NCBI RefSeq assembly: GCF_006740045.1
Contig: NZ_AP019749.1
Location: forward strand, 3,863,001-3,927,000
Source of the DNA: Comamonas terrigena NBRC 13299
Lineage (GTDB): Bacteria; Pseudomonadota; Gammaproteobacteria; Burkholderiales; Burkholderiaceae_C
Reading direction: 5' to 3'
Length of the DNA: 64,000 bases
Program-made: the position numbers and the translations under genes
The notes under the pieces: model-generated
Database searches by the model: none
Told to the model about the DNA's origin: nothing
The model's input: the letters and a program-made list of their open reading frames with translations, nothing else
Part shown: one piece after another, positions 36,538 through 47,300 of the stretch
Layout: each line of letters starts with the position of its first letter
How positions within the stretch are numbered: the first letter of the stretch is position 1

Positions 36538-38046
36538 TCAGGGGTAAAACAGCAGCACGCGGTAGCCGGACACCTGCAGGTTCAAACCTTCGGTGGTCAC
36601 CGGCACCGTGCCGCTCCACTCGGCACCGGCCTTGAGTTCTGGCGGTGCGCCCAGCTCCTTGGCCTGGATCACCTTGCGGGCGATGGCTTGGTCCTGGGCA
36701 TCGGTCAGCGTCAACTCCACGGCCGGCATGCCCACGGGCGTGCCGGCGCGGTTCTGTATGCTCAGACTCAGCTGGTAGGCACGCTCGCGCTCGCCCTTGG
36801 CAAACGTGGAGCCCGACACCACCATGGCGCCAATCTGCTGGCGCGGCCCCAGCTTGCACTGCAGGGCCGTGCACATGAACTCCAGTGCCGGCCGCAGGCT
36901 GGGTTGCCAGGCCGCCAGTGCGTTGCGCTCATGCAAGGCCACTTGCAGGACCAGCGCCACCGGCAGCACCACGACGCTCGCGCCCATGGCGACCCGCACC
37001 ACGGGCTTTTGCCACCAGGCCTTGCGCCGTGCATCGCGCACAAAACCCGGCTCCAGTGAAGAGTCCAGCACCAGCGGATCGTCATCGTCCACCGGTTCGG
37101 CAAACGGAAATGCCGGTGCTGCCGCGGAGGCGATTGCGGCTTCGGACTGCGCCAGCTTCTGTGCCGCAGATTCAATGGCATCCACCGGCGGCATTGCAGC
37201 TCCGGCATCCGCGGGCTCCGCAGCATGGGGCACCACCTCGGCCGCCTCCGCCGCCTCTGCCGGCAGCACCGGTGTGGATGCGTCCACCCTATCCGCCGCT
37301 TCCTGCACAGAATTCGGCCCCTCGGGCTCGGCATCCGAGCGCCCGTCCTGTGCCGGTGCTGCACCTTGCAGGCCATAGCGGTCGGCAGCGGCCCACGCGT
37401 CAGTCAAGGCCTCCGCGGATGCCGAGGGCTCCTGCCTTGCCACCTCAGCCGGTGCCGCCGCGCTGGCATTCCATACGGGGTCTGTGCGCCCCGACGCCGG
37501 CGCTGCAGGCGCGACCGATGGCGGCTGCAGCGCCGGCTCGGGATCTGAAAAATGGCCCGGCTCCACCGCTGCATGCGATGGACGCAGCGGCTGCGCCACC
37601 TCAGGCTCTGGCTCTTCATGCGCTGCCGGAGGTTCCGGCAGGTCGGGATCGTCCGACCATTGCGGCGCCGGCAGCTCATAACCCGGAGCGGGTGGCACGA
37701 CCGGCGCAGGCACGGGCATGTCGGGCGCTGGAAGCGATGGCTCCTCGCCCTCAGGCTCGGTCACCACCTCCTCGGCAACGGGTGCCACAGGCATGGCTTG
37801 CACGGCTGGCACGGCAGACGCACCGGCCACACCGGTGTGCGCCACAGCGTCCGGGACGGCAGGGGCTGCCGGCACGGGCTCCGGCGCCGCCGCAGGCTCC
37901 ACGGCAACCACCGCATCCAGGTGGTCGCGCGCGTCGAACACCTCCTGGCACTGACCGCAGCGCACCCAGCCATCGGAAATGCGCAACTGGTCTGCCACCA
38001 CGCGAAAACGCGTGCTGCAGGAAGGACAGGTGGTGATCTGGCTCAT
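36538..38046 (-). CDS. Zinc-ribbon and DUF3426 membrane protein
   Basis: This 502-residue protein begins with an MJ0042-type zinc ribbon (Cys7, Cys10, Cys30, Cys33 in CPSC and CGQC). A long acidic Pro/Ala/Glu-rich linker of about 300 residues, one membrane helix near residues 360-385 and a C-terminal DUF3426 domain follow. Function is unknown. In many betaproteobacteria the gene sits directly downstream of prmA, as here (94 bp). It is probably cotranscribed with prmA and the kinase. Confidence 0.85.
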   Translation of the reverse strand: MSQITTCPSCSTRFRVVADQLRISDGWVRCGQCQEVFDARDHLDAVVAVEPAAAPEPVPAAPAVPDAVAHTGVAGASAVPAVQAMPVAPVAEEVVTEPEGEEPSLPAPDMPVPAPVVPPAPGYELPAPQWSDDPDLPEPPAAHEEPEPEVAQPLRPSHAAVEPGHFSDPEPALQPPSVAPAAPASGRTDPVWNASAAAPAEVARQEPSASAEALTDAWAAADRYGLQGAAPAQDGRSDAEPEGPNSVQEAADRVDASTPVLPAEAAEAAEVVPHAAEPADAGAAMPPVDAIESAAQKLAQSEAAIASAAAPAFPFAEPVDDDDPLVLDSSLEPGFVRDARRKAWWQKPVVRVAMGASVVVLPVALVLQVALHERNALAAWQPSLRPALEFMCTALQCKLGPRQQIGAMVVSGSTFAKGERERAYQLSLSIQNRAGTPVGMPAVELTLTDAQDQAIARKVIQAKELGAPPELKAGAEWSGTVPVTTEGLNLQVSGYRVLLFYP

Positions 38047-38140
38047 GGCGCACCGATTGTAGAAGCAGGCCGCCCGCCCGCCACACCCGCAACCCGCGGG
38101 GGGCAGACAGTCACAGCCCAAAAGAAGCTGTGCGTGCGGC

Positions 38141-39028
38141 TCAGGCCTTGCGGGCCGTCATCAGAATCCAGCCGTCTTCGCTGTCGCTCACATCCAGCTG
38201 CACATAGGGTGCATAGGCCTGCTTCAGCTCATCCGCCTGGCGCTCCAGGATACCGGCCAGCACCAGATGGCCACCGGCCTGCACATGGTTGCACAGCAGC
38301 GGCGCCAGCATCCGCAGCGGCGTCGCCAGGATGTTGGCCAACACCGTCTGGTACTGGCCCTGGGCCTTGTCGGGCAGGCCGGCGTTCAGCTGCACCGCAT
38401 TGGCCTGGGCATTGAGCTCGCAGGAGACCACGGCATCGGGATCGATGTCCACCGCATCAATCGCTGGCGCGCCGAACTTGGCCGCACCGATGGCCAGAAT
38501 GCCGGAGCCGCAGCCATAGTCCAGCGTACGGCCCAGGCTGCCTGCCGGCTGCGTGGCAATCCAGCGCAGGCACATGCGGGTGGTGGGGTGGGTGCCGGTA
38601 CCGAAGGCCAGGCCCGGATCCAGGCGGATGCTGACCTTGGCGGCTTCGGGCATCTCGTGCCAGGTGGGCACGATCCAGAACTCGGGGGTGATGTCCACTG
38701 GCTGGAACTGCGACTGCGTCAGCCGCACCCAGTCCTGGGCTTCCACTTCCTGGATGCCCAGGACCTGGCAGCCGCCAAAGAAATCCTGCAGCACCAGCAG
38801 GTCCTGCGCCTGCCGGGCGGCGGCTTCATCGGGGAACAAGGCCACGATGCGGCTGCGGTTCCAGCCATCCTTGGGGGGTGGCATGCCAGGCTCGCCGAAC
38901 AGCGCCTGTTCCGCTTCGGTCTGGGCGTCCATGTCCTCCACAGACACGCTCAGGGCATCCAGCGCATCGAGCGCGTCGCTCACATCTTCCACCCGGTCTT
39001 CCGGGCACATCAGGCTCAGCTCATGCAT
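38141..39028 (-). CDS. prmA: Ribosomal protein L11 methyltransferase PrmA
   Basis: PrmA (295 aa) trimethylates ribosomal protein L11 at several amino groups using S-adenosylmethionine. The N-terminal L11-recognition domain begins MHELSLMCPEDRVEDVSDAL; its core ends near residue 95. The SAM motif LDYGCGSGILAIGAAKFGA lies near residue 165, and NILATPLRMLAP matches the catalytic NPP-like region of the family. The start at 39028 follows the minus-strand SD AAGGAG. accC lies upstream behind a terminator, the common accB-accC-prmA order. Confidence 0.95.
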   Translation of the reverse strand: MHELSLMCPEDRVEDVSDALDALDALSVSVEDMDAQTEAEQALFGEPGMPPPKDGWNRSRIVALFPDEAAARQAQDLLVLQDFFGGCQVLGIQEVEAQDWVRLTQSQFQPVDITPEFWIVPTWHEMPEAAKVSIRLDPGLAFGTGTHPTTRMCLRWIATQPAGSLGRTLDYGCGSGILAIGAAKFGAPAIDAVDIDPDAVVSCELNAQANAVQLNAGLPDKAQGQYQTVLANILATPLRMLAPLLCNHVQAGGHLVLAGILERQADELKQAYAPYVQLDVSDSEDGWILMTARKA

Positions 39029-39044
39029 AAGGCAACTCCTTGGG

Positions 39045-39087
39045 CTGAAAAACGAAATGCTGGCCCCCGTTGCCAAGGGCCAGCATG
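39045..39087 (-). terminator. Probable terminator between accC and prmA
   Basis: ATGCTGGCCC (39057-39066) pairs perfectly over 10 bp with GGGCCAGCAT (39077-39086). On the minus strand it is followed by TTTCGTTTTTC, an imperfect T tract, just before the prmA SD. It may only attenuate. Confidence 0.55.
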
Positions 39088-39108
39088 CTGGTCATCTACC
39101 GTGGTGGA

Positions 39109-40467
<1,359 letters not shown>

Positions 40468-40558
40468 GGAGGTCCTCGTTGTTCCTCGCCCTGTCAGGGC
40501 GAACCGTGGAATCCGCAGGGCAGCGGCACAGTCCGCTGACCCTGTGGGCCCTGGCAGA

Positions 40559-41020
40559 TCACTCGATCACGAACAGCGGTTGTCCGTATTCCACGGCTTG
40601 GCCGTTGTCGGCCAGGATGCGGGTCACGGTGCCGGACTTGTCGGCTTCGATCTCGTTGAGGATCTTCATGGCCTCAATGATGCACAGCGTGTCGCCTTCC
40701 TTGACCTGGGCACCCACGTCGACAAACGCCTTGGCGCCTGGGCTGGCGGAACGGTAGAACGTGCCCACCATGGGGGACTTCACTTGATGGCCCACCACAG
40801 GTGCGGGCAATTCAGCGACCGCAGCGGCGGCAGCGGGTGCGGCAGCAGCAGGTGCCGCAGCGGCGGGAGCGGCTTGCACCGGTGCAGCCACAAACTGCTG
40901 CACCACGGCGCCACCGCCCTTGACGATACGGACTTTGCCTTCGGCTTCGGTGATTTCCAGCTCCGACACATTCGATTCGGACACCAGATCAATCAGGGTT
41001 TTGAGTTTTCGCAGATCCAT
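40559..41020 (-). CDS. accB: Biotin carboxyl carrier protein AccB
   Basis: AccB (153 aa) carries biotin between the carboxylase and transferase half-reactions. An N-terminal helix region, an Ala/Pro-rich hinge (residues 46-70) and a C-terminal biotinyl domain are present. The biotin site is EAMKI with Lys119; the usual EAMKM is changed by a conservative Met-to-Ile swap after the lysine. The SD GGAG precedes the start. Upstream (41021-41156) is the probable promoter region, with a TAGGGTAAAT stretch but no firm hexamers. Confidence 0.97.
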   Translation of the reverse strand: MDLRKLKTLIDLVSESNVSELEITEAEGKVRIVKGGGAVVQQFVAAPVQAAPAAAAPAAAAPAAAAAVAELPAPVVGHQVKSPMVGTFYRSASPGAKAFVDVGAQVKEGDTLCIIEAMKILNEIEADKSGTVTRILADNGQAVEYGQPLFVIE

Positions 41021-41156
41021 GGAAGCTCCAACGGCTAAAACTAAGTAGGGCGCGAATTTACCCTAATTTCGCCCTTCTCCGCACATTGGGCTGCATTTTT
41101 AGCGAACACCAACATGGTAAAGCTTCGCATTTCTGCACTCGCTTGCGCCAAATCAG

Positions 41157-41714
41157 CTATAGGGACTGTGCCCACTGCTGCAGATCGGCGCTGCTCAACT
41201 CGCCTATTTTACGTTGCTTCACATTTCCTCTTGTATCGAACAAGATAGAGAAAGGTAGCCCCCCTGTGACATTGCCCAGGGTCCGCGTCAGCGTGCTGCC
41301 GCCCGCCCCGGCCATGGCCACCGGAAATGCCAGCGGCTGGCGCGCCAGGAATTTCTGCACCGGCGCCGCCTGGTCCACGGCCAGACCCAGCAACTGCACC
41401 TGCGGCTGCTCCTGCGCAAAGCGGGACAGCAGCGGCAGCTCCCGCACACAGGGCGGACACCAGGTGGCCCAGAAATTCACCAGCAAAGGCTTGCCGGCAA
41501 ACTGCTGCAGCGCCAGCGGTGCGCCCTCTGGCGTTTGCAGCTGCAAGGCCCAGAAGGCCTGCTCCGCCGCGGCATTGGGCGAAGGCGCTGCACTGCTGCG
41601 CCACCAGGCCCAGCCAGCGCCGGCCACGGCAGCGCCGCCCGCCACGCCGGCCACCAGCCAGCGGCGGCGCCCGGTCTGCACGGTCTCTTGCGGGGTATGG
41701 GGTGCGGGGCTCAT
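41157..41714 (-). CDS. TlpA/ResA-like membrane-anchored thioredoxin
   Basis: This 185-residue protein has an N-terminal signal anchor after RRR (about residues 16-38, WLVAGVAGGAAVAGAGWAWW region) and a periplasmic thioredoxin domain with WCPPC (Cys86 and Cys89). Proteins of this type reduce disulfides in apocytochromes c or other exported proteins. It overlaps the preceding 200-residue gene by 4 bp. The cis-Pro GLPFSILFD segment is in place near residue 155. Confidence 0.88.
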   Translation of the reverse strand: MSPAPHTPQETVQTGRRRWLVAGVAGGAAVAGAGWAWWRSSAAPSPNAAAEQAFWALQLQTPEGAPLALQQFAGKPLLVNFWATWCPPCVRELPLLSRFAQEQPQVQLLGLAVDQAAPVQKFLARQPLAFPVAMAGAGGSTLTRTLGNVTGGLPFSILFDTRGNVKQRKIGELSSADLQQWAQSL

Positions 41715-42313
41715 GCGGCGGCCTCCGCATCCAGCAGCGCACGCAGCGCGGTCACCTCGCCCCGCGCGGTGCGGCCCTGCCCATCGGGCTTGAGCGCGCC
41801 GCGCAGATCGTCGAAGTCGTAGACCATCAGGTGCACCCCGACGGCTTCATTCAGGGGCTTGCAGAAGCTGCTGATGCTCAGGGCATCCACGGTCTCGCCA
41901 TGGAAGCCCGTGACCTGGGTCACGTCGTACTGCACGTTGTGGTCGATGAGCGCGATTTCGGCCGACTTGGGGTCATCGCAGAACATCTGGATATAGATGT
42001 CCGACAGCCGGGTGGCCGTGCCGCGCCATACCGCTCCGGCCAGATAGGGGCGAAACGGCGCCATCCGCTCCATCCACACCACGGCCAGCTCGCGCAGCGC
42101 GCGCAGCTCCTGGGGCTGGGTATCGGCGCAGAACAGCTCGATATATTCCCGCACCGCGGCTTCAACCCGGTCGTTGTCCGGCAAGGGGGTGCGCTGCGGC
42201 AAGCCCAGCTGGCGCACGGCACGGCGCTTGGCAGGGCCCCACTCCAGACCCTCTTCCACCACCAGGCGGGCAGCGGTCTGGGCGATTTCATCGGCAATGG
42301 ACGGTACAGACAT
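41711..42313 (-). CDS. Conserved hypothetical protein, 200 aa
   Basis: I do not recognise a characterised family. The protein has a helical, acidic N-terminal half (LVVEEGLEWGPAKRRAVRQLGLP) and a segment, WRGTATRLSDIYIQMFCDD (near residues 108-126), that loosely recalls the GS-x-D/E motif of nucleotidyltransferases, but the match is too weak to assign activity. There is no signal peptide or membrane helix, so it is likely cytosolic. Relatives have sometimes been labelled UDP-N-acetylmuramate-alanine ligase, probably by spill-over from the divergent mpl gene; the sequence has no Mur ligase P-loop. Its stop overlaps the start of the TlpA-like gene (4 bp), so the two are cotranslated. Confidence 0.75.
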   Translation of the reverse strand: MSVPSIADEIAQTAARLVVEEGLEWGPAKRRAVRQLGLPQRTPLPDNDRVEAAVREYIELFCADTQPQELRALRELAVVWMERMAPFRPYLAGAVWRGTATRLSDIYIQMFCDDPKSAEIALIDHNVQYDVTQVTGFHGETVDALSISSFCKPLNEAVGVHLMVYDFDDLRGALKPDGQGRTARGEVTALRALLDAEAAA

Positions 42314-42568
42314 GGACCCATTGTGGCCCAGTCCGGGATACCCCTGCACCAGCGGCCAGGAGCACGTCGCATGCGCCCCCGCCTGCGCATGCGCCCTTGC
42401 CGGCCTCGGCCCTGTCGGCGCTGTTGGTGTACCCCGCTGCGCCCCGCAGCATGCCCGCATGAGGCGACTTGCCAAAAATGTCTGCCACTGCAAAATTGGT
42501 AGCAACCGCTTGCATTCCATGCGCGGTGACCGCCGCCGCGGCATGGCCGGCCCCGTAGAATTGGGCAC

Positions 42569-43963
42569 ATGCATATTCACATCCTGGGGATTTGCGGCAC
42601 CTTCATGGGCGGGGTGGCTGCATTGGCACGCGAGGCGGGCCATAAAGTGACCGGTTGCGACGCGGGCGTGTACCCGCCGATGAGCGACCAGTTGCGTGCC
42701 CTGGGCATCGAGCTGATTGAAGGCTACGGCGTGGAGCAACTGGCGCTGAAGCCCGATGTGTTCGTCGTGGGCAACGTCGTCAGCCGCGCACGCCTGGCCG
42801 ACGGTTCGCCCAAATTCCCGCTGATGGAAGCCATCCTGGATGCCGGCCTGCCCTATACCAGCGGCCCGCAATGGCTGTCCGAGCATGTGCTGCAAGGCCG
42901 CCATGTGCTGGCCGTGGCCGGCACACACGGCAAGACCACCACCACGTCGATGCTGGCCTGGATCCTGGAATGCGCCGGCCTCACGCCCGGCTTTCTGGTC
43001 GGCGGCGTGCCGCTGGACTTTGGCCTCAGCGCCCGCCTGGGCCAGTTGGCCGCCGGCCAGGAGCGCCCGCTGTTCGTGATCGAGGCGGATGAATACGACA
43101 CCGCCTTCTTCGACAAGCGCAGCAAGTTTGTGCACTACCGCCCGCGCACGGCCGTGCTGAACAACCTGGAATTCGACCACGCCGACATCTTTGACGATCT
43201 GGGCGCGATCGAGCGCCAGTTCCACCACCTGGTGCGCACCGTTCCGGCCACGGGACGCATTGTGAGCAACGGCCTGGAAGAATCGCTGACACGGGTGCTG
43301 AACCAGGGCTGCTGGAGCGAGGTGACGCATTTCGGCAGCGCCGTATCGGAATTCAGCGCCGAAGGCCCGGCCCACGCCTTTGAGGTGTTGCAGCGCGGCC
43401 GCTCGGTGGCCCGCGTGGAATGGCAGCTGACTGGCGTACACAACCAGCTCAATGCGCTGGCGGCCATTGCCGCCGCCGAACATGTGGGCGTGTCGCCCCA
43501 GGTGGCGGCCGAAGCCCTGGGGCGCTTTCACAACGTCAAGCGCCGCATGGAACTGCGCGGCACGGTGCAGGGCATTGCCGTCTACGACGACTTTGCCCAC
43601 CACCCCACGGCCATCCGCACCACGCTGGAAGGCCTGCGCAAACGCCTGGGCCAGAGCCCGCGCATCCTGGCCGTGTTCGAGCCGCGCAGCAACACCATGA
43701 AGCTGGGCACCATGAAATCCCAGCTGCCCTGGGCGCTGAAAGAGGCCGATCTGGTGTTCTGCCATACCGCCGGACTGGACTGGGATGTCTCCGGCGCCCT
43801 GGCCCCCCTGGGCGAAGCGGCCCGCAGCAGCAACGACCTGCCCACCCTGGTGAACATGATCGTGGAAGCCGCGCAGCCGGGCGACCATATCGTCTGCATG
43901 AGCAATGGCGGCTTTGGCGGCATCCACGCCAAGCTGCTGCACGCCCTGGCCCCGGCAGCCTGA
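42569..43963 (+). CDS. mpl: Murein tripeptide ligase Mpl
   Basis: Mpl (464 aa) rejoins L-Ala-D-Glu-meso-DAP tripeptide, freed in cell-wall recycling, to UDP-MurNAc. The N-terminal GICGTFMGGVA binds the uridine nucleotide, AGTHGKTTTTSML (near residue 113) is the ATP loop, and the Mur ligase block DEYDTAFFDKRSKF (near 172) and FAHHPTAI (near 340) are intact. Together with ampD in this window it supplies two steps of murein recycling. It is divergent from the 200-residue hypothetical gene (255 bp apart). Confidence 0.97.
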   Translation: MHIHILGICGTFMGGVAALAREAGHKVTGCDAGVYPPMSDQLRALGIELIEGYGVEQLALKPDVFVVGNVVSRARLADGSPKFPLMEAILDAGLPYTSGPQWLSEHVLQGRHVLAVAGTHGKTTTTSMLAWILECAGLTPGFLVGGVPLDFGLSARLGQLAAGQERPLFVIEADEYDTAFFDKRSKFVHYRPRTAVLNNLEFDHADIFDDLGAIERQFHHLVRTVPATGRIVSNGLEESLTRVLNQGCWSEVTHFGSAVSEFSAEGPAHAFEVLQRGRSVARVEWQLTGVHNQLNALAAIAAAEHVGVSPQVAAEALGRFHNVKRRMELRGTVQGIAVYDDFAHHPTAIRTTLEGLRKRLGQSPRILAVFEPRSNTMKLGTMKSQLPWALKEADLVFCHTAGLDWDVSGALAPLGEAARSSNDLPTLVNMIVEAAQPGDHIVCMSNGGFGGIHAKLLHALAPAA

Positions 43964-43994
43964 CCCGCCACCGGACGGGCACATTCTTCCACCC

Positions 43995-44026
43995 GGCGCT
44001 GCGTCCACTGGCCGCAGCGCTTTTTT
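43995..44026 (+). terminator. Terminator of mpl
   Basis: GCGCTGCG (43996-44003) pairs with CGCAGCGC (44013-44020) and is followed by six T residues. Confidence 0.85.
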
Positions 44027-44051
44027 ACGTGTGGCGCCCGTTGGCGCCCAT

Positions 44052-44606
44052 TCAGGGCTGCGCGCGGGCCGGGACAATGCCCGCCATCTCGGCCTGCATG
44101 GCCACGCGGTGCAGCAGCTGGTGGGAAGACAGACGGGCCGAATCGATCACGTAGTGCGCAATCTCGGCATACAGGGCATCCCGCGCCTCGAACAGCTCGC
44201 GCAGCCGCAGGGCCGGGTCGTCCACCTGCAGCAGGGGCCGGGTCTTGTCGTTGCGCAGGCGCTGGTACAGCTCTTCGGGCGAGGCCTTCAGATAGAACAC
44301 ATGGCAGTGCTGGTGCAGCACCTGGCGGTTGGCCTCGCGCAGCACCGCGCCACCGCCAGTGGCCAGAATCCGGGCCTGGCCATTGTCGGCACACAGCTGC
44401 GCAATCACCGCCTGCTCCAGATCGCGGAATGCCGCCTCGCCGTGGGCCGCAAAGAAGTCGCGCACCGGGCCGCCCGTGCGCGCTTCGATTTCATGGTCGG
44501 AGTCGATGAAGGGAATCCCCCAGCGCTTGGACAGATGCCGTCCCACGGTTGATTTTCCCGAGCCGGGCAGGCCGACCAATGCCACGATCTTGCTGTTGGA
44601 TTCCAT
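44052..44606 (-). CDS. aroK: Shikimate kinase AroK
   Basis: AroK (184 aa) phosphorylates shikimate in aromatic amino-acid synthesis. The P-loop GLPGSGKSTVGRHL (near residue 13), the shikimate-binding DSDHEIE (near 36) and GGGAVLR (near 86) and the lid arginine in RNDKTRPLL are all present. In relatives aroK lies in a pilMNOPQ-aroK-aroB cluster; here it is alone, divergent from mrcA with a 189-bp gap and convergent with mpl. Confidence 0.96.
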   Translation of the reverse strand: MESNSKIVALVGLPGSGKSTVGRHLSKRWGIPFIDSDHEIEARTGGPVRDFFAAHGEAAFRDLEQAVIAQLCADNGQARILATGGGAVLREANRQVLHQHCHVFYLKASPEELYQRLRNDKTRPLLQVDDPALRLRELFEARDALYAEIAHYVIDSARLSSHQLLHRVAMQAEMAGIVPARAQP

Positions 44607-44795
44607 CTCTTCCTAGCTTCCTAGCGTTCAAGCACCACCTCAGCGCCAGACGCCATTTTCCGTCAAGCTGCGCGGCACCATGCACACGCGGCCTGACGCG
44701 GTGTCGTTTCCAAGGTCGGGCAACTGCCACAACCTGTTTCAGCCTGGCTTAAAGCACGCTTCCTATAATGCCTACCCACTTCTGCGTGGAGCGAC

Positions 44796-47177
44796 ATGCC
44801 TACTTCCTCTCCGAACAACGAGAAGACCACCTCCAACGCCTCCCCCAAGTCCCCACGAAAAATGCACTGGCTTCCCAAGTCGCTGCTGTGGCTCTTGGGC
44901 GTGATGGCAGCGGGCTTCGTGGCCATTCTGCTGACTGTTGCCGTGGCTCTGGCCATGGCCTATCCCAACCTGCCAGACGTTTCCGAACTGGCCGACTACC
45001 GGCCCAAGCTGCCCCTGCGCGTCTACTCGACCGAGGGTGCCTTGCTGGGTGAATTTGGCGAAGAGCGGCGCACACTCACGCCCATCGCCGACATCCCCAA
45101 GGTGATGGTCGACGCCGTGCTGGCCATTGAAGACACCCGCTTTTTCGAGCACGGTGGCGTGGACTACAAGGGCATGCTGCGTGCGGCCCTGGCCAACCTC
45201 GGCCGGGTCAAGAGCCAGGGTGCGTCCACCATCACCATGCAGGTGGCGCGCAATGTGTACCTCTCTTCCGAGAAGACCTACACCCGCAAGATCTACGAAA
45301 TCCTGCTGACCTTCAAGCTGGAACACCTGCTCTCCAAGGAACAGATCCTGGAGATCTACATGAACCAGATCTACCTGGGCAACCGCGCCTACGGTTTTGC
45401 CGCCGCCAGCGAAGCCTATTTCGGCAAGCCGCTGAAGGACATCACCGTGGCCGAAGCGGCCATGCTGGCAGGCCTGCCCAAGGCACCATCGGCCTACAAC
45501 CCGATCAGCAACCCCAAGCGCGCCCATATCCGCCAGCAGTACATCATCGACCGCATGCAGGACAACGGCTTCATCACGGCGCAGCAGGCCGAGCAGGCCC
45601 GCGCCGAGCCGCTGCAGCTGAAGAATTCGAGTGCCGCCAACACCCGCGTGCACGCCGAATATGTGGCTGAAATGGTGCGCCAGCTGGTGTTTGCCCAGTA
45701 TGGCAATGACGCCTACACGCGCGGCCTGAACGTCTACACCACACTCAATGCCGGTGAACAGGAAGCCGCGTACAACGCGCTGCGCCAGGGTCTGATGGAC
45801 TATGAGCGCCGCCAGCGCTACCGAGGTCCGGAGAAGTTCGTCGCCCTGCCGGCCGATGCACAGGCCCAGGAAGATGTGATCGACGACGCGCTGGCATCGC
45901 ACCCGGACAACGGCGACCTGCTGGCCGCCGTGGTGCTGGAAGCCTCGGCCCGCAAGATCGTGGCCCAGCGCCCGGATGGCGAGAAGCTCCAGATCACGGG
46001 CGATGGCCTCAAACCCGTGCAATCCGGACTGAGTGACAAGGCGCCGCCCAATATCAAGCTGCGCCCTGGCGCCGTGATCCGCGTGGCCAAGACCAAGGGC
46101 GGCTGGGAAGCCACACAGCTGCCCGAGGTGGAAGGCGCGTTTGTGGCGCTGACCCCGCAGACCGGCGCCATCCGCGCCCTGGTGGGTGGTTTTGACTTCG
46201 ACAAGAACAAGTTCAACCACGTCACCCAGGCCTGGCGCCAGCCGGGCTCCAGCTTCAAGCCGTTCATCTACTCGGCCGCGCTGGAAAAAGGCTTCACGCC
46301 CGCCACCATGATCAACGATGCCCCGCTGTTCTTCAGCGCGGGTGTCACCGGTGGTCAGCCCTGGGAGCCCAAGAACTACGACAGCCGCTACGACGGGCCC
46401 ATGACCATGCGCACGGGCCTGAACAAGTCCAAGAACATGATCTCCATCCGTCTGCTGCAGGCCGTCGGCCCCAAGCAGGGCCAGGAGTGGATCACCCGCT
46501 TCGGGTTTGATGCCGCCAAGCATCCGGCCTACCTGACCATGGCCCTGGGCGCCGGCTCGGTGACGCCGATGCAGCTGGCGGCCGCCTACGCCGTGTTTGC
46601 CAACGGCGGACACCGCGTCAATCCCTGGCTGATCGCCAAGATCACCGACTACAAGGGCCGCGTGCTGTCGGAATACACGGCGCCTCCGCTGGAGCAACTG
46701 CCCCAGGCCATCGAGCCGCGCAACGCCTTCATCATGAGCAGCCTGCTGCAGGATGTGGCCCGCGTGGGCACGGCGGCCAAGGCCCAAGCCACCCTCAAGC
46801 GCCCGGACCTGTATGGCAAGACCGGTACCACCAACGATGCGATGGATGCCTGGTTCGCCGGCTACCAGCCCACGCTGGCAGCCGTCACCTGGATCGGCTA
46901 TGACACCCCGCGCAACCTGGGCTCCCGCGAAACCGGCGGCGGCCTGAGCCTGCCAGTGTGGATCAACTTCATGCAGCACGCGCTCAAGGGCGTTCCCGTG
47001 GCCGAAATGCCCGTGCCGCCTGGCGTGGTCAATGTCGGCGGTGAATGGTTCTACGAGGAATACGCGCGCAACGCCGGCGTCAGCAGCCTGGGCATGGACG
47101 ATGCTGCAGCGGAAGGCGCCACCACCGCGCCGCCGCCCGAGGAACGCAGCCGCATTCTGGACCTGTTCCGCAACTGA
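44796..47177 (+). CDS. mrcA: Bifunctional penicillin-binding protein 1A
   Basis: This 793-residue class A PBP polymerises and cross-links peptidoglycan. A cytoplasmic lead and a membrane anchor (about residues 28-55) are followed by a GT51 domain with EDTRFFEHGGVD (catalytic Glu near residue 111) and QGASTITMQVARN. The transpeptidase domain has SSFK (catalytic Ser, in PGSSFKPF near 486), SKN (near 547) and KTGTTN (near 676). An OB-like insert lies between them. No SD is clear. A strong terminator follows. Confidence 0.96.
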   Translation: MPTSSPNNEKTTSNASPKSPRKMHWLPKSLLWLLGVMAAGFVAILLTVAVALAMAYPNLPDVSELADYRPKLPLRVYSTEGALLGEFGEERRTLTPIADIPKVMVDAVLAIEDTRFFEHGGVDYKGMLRAALANLGRVKSQGASTITMQVARNVYLSSEKTYTRKIYEILLTFKLEHLLSKEQILEIYMNQIYLGNRAYGFAAASEAYFGKPLKDITVAEAAMLAGLPKAPSAYNPISNPKRAHIRQQYIIDRMQDNGFITAQQAEQARAEPLQLKNSSAANTRVHAEYVAEMVRQLVFAQYGNDAYTRGLNVYTTLNAGEQEAAYNALRQGLMDYERRQRYRGPEKFVALPADAQAQEDVIDDALASHPDNGDLLAAVVLEASARKIVAQRPDGEKLQITGDGLKPVQSGLSDKAPPNIKLRPGAVIRVAKTKGGWEATQLPEVEGAFVALTPQTGAIRALVGGFDFDKNKFNHVTQAWRQPGSSFKPFIYSAALEKGFTPATMINDAPLFFSAGVTGGQPWEPKNYDSRYDGPMTMRTGLNKSKNMISIRLLQAVGPKQGQEWITRFGFDAAKHPAYLTMALGAGSVTPMQLAAAYAVFANGGHRVNPWLIAKITDYKGRVLSEYTAPPLEQLPQAIEPRNAFIMSSLLQDVARVGTAAKAQATLKRPDLYGKTGTTNDAMDAWFAGYQPTLAAVTWIGYDTPRNLGSRETGGGLSLPVWINFMQHALKGVPVAEMPVPPGVVNVGGEWFYEEYARNAGVSSLGMDDAAAEGATTAPPPEERSRILDLFRN

Positions 47178-47192
47178 TCGGGCCCCAGGCAC

Positions 47193-47227
47193 AAAAAAAC
47201 CGCATGCACCACGCATGCGGTTTTTTT
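47193..47227. terminator. Bidirectional terminator between mrcA and cyaY
   Basis: AAAAAAACCGCATGC (47193-47207) pairs with GCATGCGGTTTTTTT (47213-47227) around a 5-nt loop. With A and T tracts on both sides it can end mrcA and cyaY transcripts. Confidence 0.9.
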
Positions 47228-47300
47228 ATGTCCCACGGACGCTGGGCACCAGACCCAGGCCTTGCACCGGGGCCCCGAGTGCCAAGGCCAGGGGCCTCGG

